From Clostridium culturomicium (GTDB lineage Bacteria > Bacillota > Clostridia > Clostridiales > Clostridiaceae), in the NCBI RefSeq assembly GCF_000821305.1, contig NZ_CCXK01000013.1, positions 62,001-126,000 of the forward strand: a stretch of DNA of 64,000 nucleotides, given 5' to 3'. Each line of letters starts with the position of its first letter. Position 1 is the stretch's first letter. The position numbers were made by a program, and so were the translations under genes. The notes beneath the pieces are model-generated. The model did not search any database. It saw only the letters and a program-made list of their open reading frames with translations, and had not been told where the DNA came from. Positions 43,003 through 51,854 of this stretch are shown piece after piece.

Positions 43003-44121
43003 ATGAAGAAAAATTCTATTAAAGTACTATTATCACTTGCTATGGTTACAGTTATGGGAATGAGCTTTGTGGGATGTGGAAACAAAAACGTTGCTGGAGG
43101 AAAGGTTGACCTTGATTTAAACAGCATGTCAGTGGAAGACATCATGGCTAAAGCAAAAGAGGACGGAGTTGTTAACTCCGCAGGAATGCCTGATTCTTGG
43201 GCAAACTGGATTGAGACTTGGAAAGAGATAGAAGAAACTTATGGAATTAAACATTCAGACGTTGATATGAGTTCTGCAGAGGAACTTGCACTATTTGAAG
43301 CAGAAAAGGATAATGCCACAAAGGATATTGGTGATGTTGGAATGACCTTTGGTCCTATCGCAGAGGAAAAAGGACTTACAATACCATATAAGACAAGCTA
43401 TTGGGATGACATTCCAGATTGGGCAAAGGACGATGATGGTGACTGGGTTGTTGGATATTACGGAACAATTTCCATATTAACAAACACTAATAATGTTGAG
43501 AAGGCGCCAAGATCCTTCGAGGATCTTTTAAATGGAGATTACATTGTTTCTGTGGGAGATGTTACAAAAGCTAGCCAAGCTCAAAATGCTGTGTTGGCAA
43601 CAGCTATTGCCTTCGGTGGAGATGAGTCAAACCTACAGCCAGCCTATGACTTCTACAAGAAGCTAGCTGAAGAGGGCAGACTTGATAAGGGAGAGCTAAA
43701 TCTTTCAAGATTAGAAAAAGGTGAGGTTGATGTTGCTCTTTTATGGGACTTTAATGCTTTAGGATATAAAGATCAAATAACTTCAAACAATCCAAAGATG
43801 AACTTTGAAGTTCATATACCAAAGGAAGCTTCAATAAGTGCAGGATATGCAACTATTATCAATGCTTATGCAAAGCAGCCTTATGCAGCAGCTCTTTCAA
43901 GAGAGTACATTTTAAGTGATGAAGGTCAAATTAATCTTGCAAAAGGTTTTGCAAAGCCAATCCGTGAAAATGTTGTGTTACCAGAAGAGGTAAAGGCTAA
44001 GATGATCGATAACTCAGAGTATGCTAATATAAGAACTGTACAAGATACAAAGGCTTGGGAAGAGTCTACTAAAAACATCGGTAGTGACTGGCAGGAAAAT
44101 GTTCTGTTCTATGCAAAATAG
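43003..44121 (+). CDS. ABC transporter substrate-binding lipoprotein (PotD/Fe/phosphonate-type)
   Basis: The 372-aa protein has a lipoprotein signal (SFVGC, Cys25) and the class of binding protein used by PotD/AfuA/PhnS systems: VGYYGTISILTNTNNVEKAP, PRSFEDLLNGDYIVSVGD, then VDVALLWDFNALGYKD. It opens an importer operon with two permeases and an ATPase, interrupted by a phosphoesterase gene. The ligand is probably an anionic organic phosphate or phosphonate given the neighbouring enzymes (inference). AAGGAGAG lies upstream. Confidence 0.85.
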   Translation: MKKNSIKVLLSLAMVTVMGMSFVGCGNKNVAGGKVDLDLNSMSVEDIMAKAKEDGVVNSAGMPDSWANWIETWKEIEETYGIKHSDVDMSSAEELALFEAEKDNATKDIGDVGMTFGPIAEEKGLTIPYKTSYWDDIPDWAKDDDGDWVVGYYGTISILTNTNNVEKAPRSFEDLLNGDYIVSVGDVTKASQAQNAVLATAIAFGGDESNLQPAYDFYKKLAEEGRLDKGELNLSRLEKGEVDVALLWDFNALGYKDQITSNNPKMNFEVHIPKEASISAGYATIINAYAKQPYAAALSREYILSDEGQINLAKGFAKPIRENVVLPEEVKAKMIDNSEYANIRTVQDTKAWEESTKNIGSDWQENVLFYAK

Positions 44122-44271
44122 AAGGTTTAATAGAAAATATTTAGTTTCATAAATTAAGTATTCACATAGATAATCATATAGGAGATATATAAAATATAGA
44201 AATAAAAGATATTGATTAAACAGCATAAGGGATTATTATCAACTCCTTGTGCTATAAAAGGAGACGTGTAA

Positions 44272-45120
44272 ATGAGTAAAACTATATTTGTGCTGTTAGA
44301 TGGCTGTACCTATGAGGGCGCGAAGGAGAATTTAGGGTACTTAGAGCATCTGATTGAAAGTGAAAAAGGAATAAAGCTTAAGATAAAGGGAGAGCTGCCA
44401 TCCATGTCAAGGCCAATGTATGAAACTCTTTTTACAGGTCTTCCAGCTTCGGAACATCTCATTGTGAATAACACTGTTAGAAGAAGGTCAAAGGAGGAGA
44501 ATATTTTCTCCTTATGTAAGGAAATGGGGATGAAAACTGCAGCAGCAGCTTATCACTGGGTTAGTGAGTTATATAACCTAGGGCCCCACAATTCCCTTGA
44601 GCACAGGATTCAGCTAAACACAGACAGGAATATTGGCAGCGGAATCTTTTATCATGTGGACCATTACCCTGACAGTCATTTGTTTGCAGATGGAGAATTT
44701 TTAAGAAATTACTGTGACCCAGAGTTTTTACTGATACATTCCATGAATATTGATGATGCCGGACATAAGTTTGGAAGTCACAGTGATAAATACGCAGATG
44801 CAATAGCAACTGCAGACATTATCCTTAGCAACTATTTACCAAAGTGGCTTGCAGAGGGCTATAACGTCATTGTTACTTCAGACCATGGCATGAATGAGAA
44901 GAAGCTCCATGGTGGGAACACAGAAATTCAAAGGCTTGTACCTTTATATATGTTTACAACTGAGAGTCATAAAATTAAAAAAGGTGAGTTCACAGACTGT
45001 GAGATTTCACAGCTTTATGTTGCACCTTTAATCTGCAGATTGCTTGGAATGAGCAAATCAAAAAAAATGAAGAGCCTTGAAGAAGTTGGAGGATATATTT
45101 TTGAAGAAGATAAAATTTAA
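44272..45120 (+). CDS. Alkaline-phosphatase-superfamily phosphoesterase (nucleotide pyrophosphatase/phosphodiesterase type)
   Basis: The 282-aa protein carries the superfamily metal sites: FVLLDGCTYE (Asp), LPSMSRPMYETLFTG with the Ser nucleophile position where many relatives have Thr, NIDDAGHKFGSHSDKY (Asp, His) and TSDHGMNEKKLHGGN (Asp-His, His). There is no signal peptide, so it acts inside the cell on an imported substrate. Relatives cleave phosphodiesters or, as PhnA-type enzymes, phosphonoacetate. Its end overlaps the downstream permease gene by 20 bases. An AGCATAAGG/TCCTTGTGCT hairpin precedes its ribosome site. Confidence 0.82.
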   Translation: MSKTIFVLLDGCTYEGAKENLGYLEHLIESEKGIKLKIKGELPSMSRPMYETLFTGLPASEHLIVNNTVRRRSKEENIFSLCKEMGMKTAAAAYHWVSELYNLGPHNSLEHRIQLNTDRNIGSGIFYHVDHYPDSHLFADGEFLRNYCDPEFLLIHSMNIDDAGHKFGSHSDKYADAIATADIILSNYLPKWLAEGYNVIVTSDHGMNEKKLHGGNTEIQRLVPLYMFTTESHKIKKGEFTDCEISQLYVAPLICRLLGMSKSKKMKSLEEVGGYIFEEDKI

Positions 45121-45946
45121 ATCATACTTATTTGCTTTAATCCCCTTTTTAATACTTGTTTTACTATTTGAATTATTACCTTTGGCTTCAGTGGTTACAA
45201 AAAGCTTTTTATCTGATAGCGGAGCTGGGTTTACATTAGAAAACTATATAAATGTTGCGGTGAAGCCTTTTTACAGACAGGCCATAATTAACAGTATAGT
45301 AATTTCAGTGGTGTCAGCTTTGGTGGGAATCTTTGTTGCCTTCATTGGTGCAAAGGCGGTTCATGGAACTGAATCAAACCTAAAGCGTGTTTTCATGGCT
45401 ATACTTAACATGACTTCAAACTTTGCAGGGGTGCCCCTTGCCTTTGCGTTTATCATCCTTTTAGGGAAGACAGGAGTTCTTGTTATTTTAGCTAAGGCCT
45501 TTGGAATAGAGAGTATTGCTAATTTTGATTTATATTCTAATCAAGGATTAACTCTAATATATATCTACTTCCAAATTCCTTTGGCAACCCTATTATTAAT
45601 ACCATCCTTCAATGCTCTGAGAGAGGAGTATAGGGAGGCCGCAAAGCTGTTAAAGGCAAACAGCTTTCAATACTGGAGATATGTGGGCTTACCAATTTTA
45701 ATGCCAAGCCTTCTGTCTACCTTCAGCGTTCTATTTGCAAACTCTTTAGTTGCCTTTGCCACAGCTTATGCTCTGTTATCTGGAAATGCATCACTGCTTC
45801 CAATAAGAATTTCAGAGATGTTTGTGGGAGACCTTACTCAAAGAGTTGGACTTGGATCAGCTTTATCGGTGATTTTATTACTTCTGATGGCTTTAGCCTT
45901 CTGGATAAACAATATTGTGACTAGCAAATTAAGAAAGGATGTTTAA
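45101..45946 (+). CDS. ABC transporter permease 1
   Basis: The protein is 281 aa from TTG 45101, 8 bases after GGAGG (45088-45092) within the end of the phosphoesterase gene. The TTG at 45077 would add 8 residues but has no ribosome site. Six membrane helices are visible with the coupling loop EEYREAAKLLKANSFQYWRY and VGLPILMPSL (EAA region). It is a PotB/PhnU-type permease. Confidence 0.85.
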   Translation: MKKIKFKSYLFALIPFLILVLLFELLPLASVVTKSFLSDSGAGFTLENYINVAVKPFYRQAIINSIVISVVSALVGIFVAFIGAKAVHGTESNLKRVFMAILNMTSNFAGVPLAFAFIILLGKTGVLVILAKAFGIESIANFDLYSNQGLTLIYIYFQIPLATLLLIPSFNALREEYREAAKLLKANSFQYWRYVGLPILMPSLLSTFSVLFANSLVAFATAYALLSGNASLLPIRISEMFVGDLTQRVGLGSALSVILLLLMALAFWINNIVTSKLRKDV

Positions 45947-45950
45947 GCTA

Positions 45951-46775
45951 ATGAAAGAAAAGAAAAAGATAAGAATTGGAGCTCCAAGTATTATAGTTCT
46001 AATAAGCTTATATTTAATATTACCTTTAGTCCTAACATTCTTTTACTCCATCTTCACAGAGTGGAATAACATATTACCAAAGGGCTTTACTTTAAAATAC
46101 TATGTACAGCTGTTTTCTGATGGGGTGTTTATTCAATCCTTAGGCAGAACACTTTTAATTAGTATTCTGCCAATTTTAATTACTGGTGCCATAATTCTTT
46201 TGGCTATGTATGTTATTGTGGTTCATAATCCTAAGCTTGAAAAATACATTCAGCTTTTATGTATGATACCTTATGCACTTCAGGGAATTATCCTTTCAAC
46301 TAGTATAATTTCCTTGTACGTAGGTTCAGGTTCCATTCTTTCTAATAGAATTCTGCTCCTTACTGGGGCTTATTGCATCATAACCCTGCCTTACATGTAT
46401 CAGGGAATCAGAAACAGCTTAACAGGAGTGGATGCCATAAGTCTTATTGAAGCGGCACAGGTTCTTGGAGTTTCAAAGCTCTATGCTTTCTTTAGAATTA
46501 TAGTACCAAACATTCTTCCTGGGATTACAGTTTCAGCCATGCTTTCTATGGCAATGATCTTTGGTGACTTTGCCATTGTAAATACTTTAGCAGGAAGTCA
46601 TTATGGAACTGCTCAGGTTTATCTTCAAAAGAAATTATTCCAGTCAGGGCAGCTTTCCAGTGCAACCATCATGGTATTATTCTTATGCACCTTAGGTATT
46701 TCTTTACTAGTATTCTTAATTAAGAAGAAGGAAGCTCCTTCTCATATTCATTCGAAGGAGTGCTCTGATAGGTAA
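45951..46775 (+). CDS. ABC transporter permease 2
   Basis: The protein is 274 aa from ATG 45951 (AAAGGA 45934-45939). An ATG at 45939 overlapping the previous stop is possible. It has six membrane helices with the coupling loop SLIEAAQVLGVSKLYAFFRI and IVPNILPGI. This is a PotC/PhnV-type permease that pairs with permease 1. The stop is followed directly by a hairpin repeat cluster. Confidence 0.85.
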   Translation: MKEKKKIRIGAPSIIVLISLYLILPLVLTFFYSIFTEWNNILPKGFTLKYYVQLFSDGVFIQSLGRTLLISILPILITGAIILLAMYVIVVHNPKLEKYIQLLCMIPYALQGIILSTSIISLYVGSGSILSNRILLLTGAYCIITLPYMYQGIRNSLTGVDAISLIEAAQVLGVSKLYAFFRIIVPNILPGITVSAMLSMAMIFGDFAIVNTLAGSHYGTAQVYLQKKLFQSGQLSSATIMVLFLCTLGISLLVFLIKKKEAPSHIHSKECSDR

Positions 46776-46857
46776 GTTCGAGTGACTAAATCAAAGATTT
46801 AGATTCTCACTTAACTTCCATTGTCCAAATCAAAGATATGGATGTTCACTTAAAAAA
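46771..46857. repeat. Two units of the dispersed hairpin repeat (family of 31861)
   Basis: CTAAATCAAAGATTTAG (46787-46803) and CCAAATCAAAGATATGG (about 46825-46841) are each followed by a TTCACTTAA-like edge. Each is an inverted repeat around AAA with weaker outer pairing (GTGA/TCAC). They sit between permease 2 and the ATPase gene. Confidence 0.7.
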
Positions 46858-46960
46858 CAAAAGTGAGGTTGTTGAGTTGGAAGAGGAATAAGTGATTTAA
46901 GTGACAGTATAAATTAAGGGTTAAAAATTATTTCTACAGAAGGAAAATAGGAGGCAAGCT

Positions 46961-47983
46961 ATGTCATATATAGAGTTTAAAGGAATATCAAAGTTTTACG
47001 GTGAGAATGAAGTTTTAAAAAATATGGAGCTTAGTATAAACAAGGGAGAGCTTATAACTCTTCTTGGTCCATCAGGCTGTGGAAAGAGTACTCTTTTAAG
47101 ATGCTTATCAGGACTTGAGGAAGCAACAAAAGGAACTATTCTGCTTGATGGAAAGGATATTACCCACCTTGAGGCAGCAAAGAGACAGATGGGAATGGTG
47201 TTTCAAAAGTACAGCCTTTTCCCGAACATGACGGTTAAAGAGAATATCGGCTTTGGTCTTAAGGTTATGAAGGTGGACAAAAAGGAGATTGAAGAGAAAA
47301 CTAAGAAGATGATAGAAATAGTTGGGCTTGAGGGTAAAGAGAATCAGTACCCAAGACAGTTATCTGGTGGACAGCAGCAGAGAGTTGCTTTAGCCAGAGC
47401 CATCATTACACAGCCAAAGGTTTTACTTCTGGATGAACCTTTAAGTGCCATTGATGCTCTTCTTAGAAAAAAGCTTCAAGCTCAAATAAGAAGAATTGTT
47501 AAGGAGCTGGGCATCACAACAATCTTTGTTACCCATGACCAAGATGAAGCCATGGTAATGTCTGATAGAGTATACTTATTTAACAATGGTAAGATTGAGC
47601 AGTTCGGAACTCCAGTGGAAATGTATACCCATCCTAAGACTTACTTTGCAGCAAGATTTATGGGGAACTACAATATTGTTGAAGGTCAGGACTTTAATAA
47701 ATTAACGAATAATAACTTTAAATCTAAGTTTATTGCCATAAGACCAGAGGTAATTGAAATTTCAACGGAGAAGCCTTCAAATGAGGAGCGTCAGGTGGTG
47801 ACCTTTAAAACTAAGGTTACGGATAGCATCTCCCATGGAAATGTATTAAGATATACCCTTGAAGCAGATAATGGAATGAAGCTTAAGGGTGAGGTTTTAT
47901 TTAGAAGTTTTAGATTATATGATATTGGACAAGAATTATATGTTACAATAGAGAAGAAAAACTGCTTAGAGATTGATGAGTAG
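46961..47983 (+). CDS. ABC transporter ATPase (PotA/PhnT-type)
   Basis: The 340-aa protein has Walker A GPSGCGKST, the Q-loop VFQKYSLFPN, signature LSGGQQQR, Walker B LLLDEPLSAID and the switch His in IFVTHDQDEA. After residue 240 a TOBE-like regulatory domain (IRPEVIEIS, VTFKTKVTDSISHGNVLRY) follows. It powers the two permeases encoded upstream. AGGAGGC precedes the start. Confidence 0.9.
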   Translation: MSYIEFKGISKFYGENEVLKNMELSINKGELITLLGPSGCGKSTLLRCLSGLEEATKGTILLDGKDITHLEAAKRQMGMVFQKYSLFPNMTVKENIGFGLKVMKVDKKEIEEKTKKMIEIVGLEGKENQYPRQLSGGQQQRVALARAIITQPKVLLLDEPLSAIDALLRKKLQAQIRRIVKELGITTIFVTHDQDEAMVMSDRVYLFNNGKIEQFGTPVEMYTHPKTYFAARFMGNYNIVEGQDFNKLTNNNFKSKFIAIRPEVIEISTEKPSNEERQVVTFKTKVTDSISHGNVLRYTLEADNGMKLKGEVLFRSFRLYDIGQELYVTIEKKNCLEIDE

Positions 47984-48072
47984 TAAAGATATATAAATTA
48001 GATAACCAAAGAAAAGAAATAAGTTAAATAGGACAAGAACATTGAGTGTGACATTTTTTAAGGAAAAGGAGA

Positions 48073-48891
48073 ATGGATTTGAATAATTACATATTTGATA
48101 GTCACGTTCATTCAAATAATTCCTTTGATGCCAAAGACAGCGTTAAGGAGCTTTGTGAATGGGCTGTTAAAAATGAAATTCAGGGCTTTTGTATTACGGA
48201 CCACTTGGACATTAATGATTGTGATGAAGTCATGGAAAGAAGCATCATTAAGTCTCATGAGGAAACCAGAGAGGCCAGTGAAATTTATGGAGATAAGCTT
48301 AAATTAAGGGTTGGCATTGAGCTGGGGCAGCCTCTTCAAAACCAGCAGTTATCTGAAAGAATTTTAAGGGGGTTTCCTTGCGACTTTATTATAGGGTCAA
48401 TGCATAATGTAAAGGGAGAGAAGGACTTTTACTTTATGGGTAAGCCTGATTTTCAGCATAGACTTGAGGAATTACTGACAAAGTATTATGAAGAATATTA
48501 TGAAATGGTAAAGTGGGGAAAGTTCGATGTTATCGGGCATATAACCTATCCTCTTAGATATATTGAAGGCAACTTTAATATTAAGGTGGATATGAGTAAA
48601 TATAATGAGATTATATTTGAAATGCTTAAAGTTGCGGTGGATAAAAGTGTGGGGATTGAGATAAATGTATCGGGCTTCAGACAGCCTTACGGAAAACAGT
48701 TTCCAGATTTTAATCACATCAAGGAATATAAGGAGCTTGGCGGGGAGATAGTTACTATTGGTAGTGATTCACACAATAGATTCAGCCTTGGACAGCACTT
48801 CAAAGAGGGCAAGGAGCTGCTGTTGGAAGCTGGATTAAACCACTACTGTGAATTTGAAAATAGAAAACCAAAGATGATTAGCATATTATAA
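48073..48891 (+). CDS. PHP-domain phosphoesterase (histidinol-phosphatase-like)
   Basis: The 272-aa protein has the PHP metal motifs DSHVHSNNSFDAKDS (HxH), FCITDHLD, RVGIELG, FIIGSMHNVKG and IGSDSHNR near the end, which bind three divalent metals for phosphate ester hydrolysis. It resembles histidinol phosphatase but no his genes are present. In this operon it more probably works with the phosphoesterase at 44272 to release phosphate from an imported compound, for example diester to monoester to alcohol (inference). The start follows AAGGAGAATGG. Confidence 0.82.
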   Translation: MDLNNYIFDSHVHSNNSFDAKDSVKELCEWAVKNEIQGFCITDHLDINDCDEVMERSIIKSHEETREASEIYGDKLKLRVGIELGQPLQNQQLSERILRGFPCDFIIGSMHNVKGEKDFYFMGKPDFQHRLEELLTKYYEEYYEMVKWGKFDVIGHITYPLRYIEGNFNIKVDMSKYNEIIFEMLKVAVDKSVGIEINVSGFRQPYGKQFPDFNHIKEYKELGGEIVTIGSDSHNRFSLGQHFKEGKELLLEAGLNHYCEFENRKPKMISIL

Positions 48892-48972
48892 AAAAAGATT
48901 AATATGTAATGAAGAAGTCAACAGAGGATTAGTTGTTGTAATAAACAAATGGGATTAGATTATTATAAAAGA

Positions 48973-49008
48973 AAGGGATAAATGAGAAGTTCTCATTTAT
49001 CCCTTTTA
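48973..49008. terminator. Bidirectional terminator between PHP and DeoR genes
   Basis: AAGGGATAAATGAGAA (48973-48988) pairs with TTCTCATTTATCCCTT (about 48990-49005), with T and A tracts outside, between the convergent genes. Confidence 0.88.
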
Positions 49009-49024
49009 TGTATTTTAAAAGCTT

Positions 49025-49792
49025 TTACTTTACATGAATCCACTGAGTATTTGGAGCAGTTTCTTTAAGTTCCTTTGGACAAGGCTTTGAAGTGATTATG
49101 GTATTAACCATAGAAGTCTCTCCAATATTATAGAAGCTGCTGGTTTTTAATTTACTGCTATCCATTAAGAGATAGGTCTTCATTGATTTATTAATATATT
49201 CCTTAGTCAGTAAAGCCTCACGCATATTATGATAGGATAAGCCTTTAGAAACATCAAAGCCATCACAGGAGATGAAGGCCTTTGTGATATTTAGAGTTTT
49301 TAGCATGGAAATGCATAGCTCTCCATAGGAAGCCATGGAATTTTCATTGAACTCTCCACCAAGGAAGATGATTTTTCCTTTAAGATGATTCAGATTATAT
49401 TGGGACAATGCCGTTATAACAGGTAAGGAATTAGTCACAATAAAAATATCCTTGTTATAAATATAATCAACCAGCTGAAGCACTGTGGTTCCAGTATCAA
49501 GGGCAATTATATCACCATCCTCAATAAAGGAGGCTGCAGTTTTAGCAAGCTGCTTTTTCTCAAGAATATTATCTGTTATACGTTTCTTAAAGAAATAGTC
49601 TGTGGAGGACATATTACTTTTTATGGCACCACCATGGATTTTCTTAATTTCACCAGTGATACATAGAATATCTAAGTCTCTGCGAATAGTCTCCATGGAT
49701 ACATTTAAAAGCTGTGAGAGTTTAGATACTTCCACACTTCCGTTAATATCAAGGATCTCTTCAATTTTACGTCTTCGCTCATTTGATTTCAT
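49025..49792 (-). CDS. DeoR-family transcriptional regulator
   Basis: The 255-aa protein has the DeoR N-terminal winged helix (RRRKIEEILDINGSVEVSKL, SQLLNVSMETIRRDLD) and a C-terminal phosphosugar-sensor domain (DGDIIALDTGTTVLQLV, VTNSLPVITALSQYN, FLGGEFNENSMASYG). DeoR proteins usually sense sugar or polyol phosphates. Its convergent position to the phosphoester importer operon makes regulation of that operon plausible. The ligand type suits a phosphorylated carbohydrate. Confidence 0.88.
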   Translation of the reverse strand: MKSNERRRKIEEILDINGSVEVSKLSQLLNVSMETIRRDLDILCITGEIKKIHGGAIKSNMSSTDYFFKKRITDNILEKKQLAKTAASFIEDGDIIALDTGTTVLQLVDYIYNKDIFIVTNSLPVITALSQYNLNHLKGKIIFLGGEFNENSMASYGELCISMLKTLNITKAFISCDGFDVSKGLSYHNMREALLTKEYINKSMKTYLLMDSSKLKTSSFYNIGETSMVNTIITSKPCPKELKETAPNTQWIHVK

Positions 49793-49926
49793 AGCAGTCC
49801 TCCCAAATAATAGGATATTTATTTAATCATTTCATGACAAATTATCTTTCGGTATTAATAATTTTATTTTAACAGAATTGAAGTAAAAGATATAGATGAA
49901 TGTGAAGTAATGTTAACCTCTATAAG

Positions 49927-50796
49927 CTAAAAAAGTCTAAAATTATCAGCATTGGCAAATAGCTCATCCTTTTTCAGAATTTCTTCAATGTATTGTAGAA
50001 GTTCTTCTTTTTCATCACCTAAGACAGCTCCTAGAGATACATAATTAGAGGCATGATTGCTTCTAAAAACACAATTTGATAAATCTAAATTTTTGATTAA
50101 GAGATGCGCTTCTTCTAAAACCTCTTTAGCAGATAACAGCGTTAATCTGCCATTAATTACGTCTTGATTAATTAGTCTGTTTTCCACCCTTAAAGTTAAT
50201 AAGCCCAAATAATCAGGGTCAATTTCATTTATTACCTTAGCTGAATTTATAGCATGTTCAGTCCATTTTTCTTTTCCACCTAAACCACTTATAAGGGTAC
50301 AAGATATTTTAATGTCCGCGTCCTTGATTCTTTTACCAGCTTCAATTAATTGTGAGGATGAAGCACCTTTATTAACAGCAGCAAGAATTGTGTCATCTCC
50401 ACTTTCAAGACCTAAATAAACCATGTATAAACCATGTTCCTTTAATAAAGATAATTCTTCTGGACTTTTTAGTAAAATAGATTTAGGACTTGCATAAACT
50501 GTGATTCTTTTACACTCTGGAAATAGTGAATTTATTTCATCTAATATTAAAATTAATCTATTTGTTGGTATTATTAACGCATCCCCATCAGCAAGAAATA
50601 TTTTTTCAATATAACTATATCTAGCCCTGGCTGAGCGCAAATCCTCAAAAACTTCATCTATATTTCTCATTCTAAATTTTTTATCTTTATACATTTCACA
50701 AAATGTACATTTATTATGAGAGCAGCCTATTGTTGCTTGAATAATTAAACTTCTCCCTTCGCTTGGTGGTCTATATACTGTGCCTTCGTATCTCAT
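49927..50796 (-). CDS. Radical SAM protein
   Basis: The 289-aa protein has the [4Fe-4S]-binding motif near residue 23 in ATIGCSHNKCTFCEMYKDKK, spaced C-x4-C-x2-C rather than the standard C-x3-C-x2-C. The FLADGDALIIPTNR, VYLGLESGDD and KISCTLISGLGGKEKWTEHA stretches are typical of the SAM-binding barrel. A related subfamily (RPPSE opening) is common in clostridia, function unknown. No biosynthetic partner is adjacent. The start has AGGGGGAG upstream. Confidence 0.82.
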   Translation of the reverse strand: MRYEGTVYRPPSEGRSLIIQATIGCSHNKCTFCEMYKDKKFRMRNIDEVFEDLRSARARYSYIEKIFLADGDALIIPTNRLILILDEINSLFPECKRITVYASPKSILLKSPEELSLLKEHGLYMVYLGLESGDDTILAAVNKGASSSQLIEAGKRIKDADIKISCTLISGLGGKEKWTEHAINSAKVINEIDPDYLGLLTLRVENRLINQDVINGRLTLLSAKEVLEEAHLLIKNLDLSNCVFRSNHASNYVSLGAVLGDEKEELLQYIEEILKKDELFANADNFRLF

Positions 50797-50962
50797 TTTA
50801 ACTCCCCCTTGTGCTTAAATATGTGCAGATACTTACTTATCATTTTATATAAATTTATTGAAAAATTCAAATATTGCTTCAAGTTTTAATGTGCGTAGTG
50901 AGATGGTGAGAGGCTGGTTACTTAGAAATTATTATTATTTATTGATGAGGATATTCAACGTG

Positions 50963-50990
50963 AATATTAAGTAATATTTCACTTAATATT
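50963..50990. promoter_or_regulatory. Palindrome upstream of rubrerythrin
   Basis: AATATTAAGT (50963-50972) is perfectly inverted at 50981-50990 with an 8-base spacer. It may be an operator for the rubrerythrin gene. An AT-rich stretch at 51061-51080 (TAATATAATTATAATATAAA) loosely resembles a PerR box, though base composition alone could produce it. Confidence 0.4.
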
Positions 50991-51106
50991 GACCAAAAGA
51001 TACAAGTTACAACATTTAAATAGCAGTTCACAACAAATAAATACAAACCTTAAAAAATAATAATATAATTATAATATAAAGTAAATAACTAAGGAGGTTT
51101 AATTCA

Positions 51107-51694
51107 GTGAAAGGTTTAAAAGGAACAAAAACAGCAGAAAATTTAATGAAGTCATTTGCTGGAGAGAGCCAAGTTAGAGCTAGGTATACTTTTTATTCCA
51201 GTATGGCTAAGAAGGAAGGCTATGTTCAAATTTCTAACATATTTATGGAAATAGCAGAGCAGGAGAAAGAGCATGCTAAGATGTTTTATAAGTTTTTGAA
51301 AAATGACTTTGAAGATGAGGCAATAGAAATAACTACAGCATATACCGTAGCCTTACATGAAGATACCCTTTCAAATTTAAAGAAAGCTGCCATTGGCGAA
51401 AAGGAAGAATGGATTGATCTATATCTTGATTTTGCAAGTATAGCAAGAGTGGAAGGCTTTGAAGAAATTGCAGTTACTTTTGAGGAAATCTCAGAGGTTG
51501 AAAGAAGACATGGAGCCAGATACTCTAAACTAGCTAAAAATATTAAAGAAAATACTGTATTCAAAAAACATAAGCCTGTGTTATGGAAATGTTTGAACTG
51601 TGGTTATATCTATGAAGGTTCAGAAGCTCCTGTTAGTTGCCCAGCCTGTGCACATCCCCAAGGTTATTTTGAAGTATTTATTGAAAATTATTAA
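51107..51694 (+). CDS. rbr: Rubrerythrin
   Basis: The 195-aa protein has an N-terminal ferritin-like di-iron bundle (FAGESQVRARYTFYSSMAKK, EIAEQEKEHAKMFY, EEISEVERRHGARY) and a C-terminal rubredoxin-like domain with WKCLNCGYIYEG and SCPACAHPQGYF. It reduces hydrogen peroxide with electrons from NADH or rubredoxin in anaerobes. The start is GTG 51107, 9 bases after AAGGAGG. Monocistronic. Confidence 0.93.
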   Translation: MKGLKGTKTAENLMKSFAGESQVRARYTFYSSMAKKEGYVQISNIFMEIAEQEKEHAKMFYKFLKNDFEDEAIEITTAYTVALHEDTLSNLKKAAIGEKEEWIDLYLDFASIARVEGFEEIAVTFEEISEVERRHGARYSKLAKNIKENTVFKKHKPVLWKCLNCGYIYEGSEAPVSCPACAHPQGYFEVFIENY

Positions 51695-51756
51695 AAAGAG
51701 TCCCCCTCTTTATAAAAAACATCCTCAAGAATATTGAATATATGGTAAATTCAAAG

Positions 51757-51793
51757 TTCCAGGTATCCTTCATAGAAAGATACCTGGAATTTT
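51757..51793 (+). terminator. Terminator after rubrerythrin
   Basis: TTCCAGGTATC (51757-51767) pairs with GATACCTGGAA (51779-51789), followed by TTTT. Confidence 0.85.
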
Positions 51794-51854
51794 GGCGTCC
51801 CCTTTATAATAAAAGTTAAGAGAAATTTTTATGTTTTATTGAATTAAGTCACCT

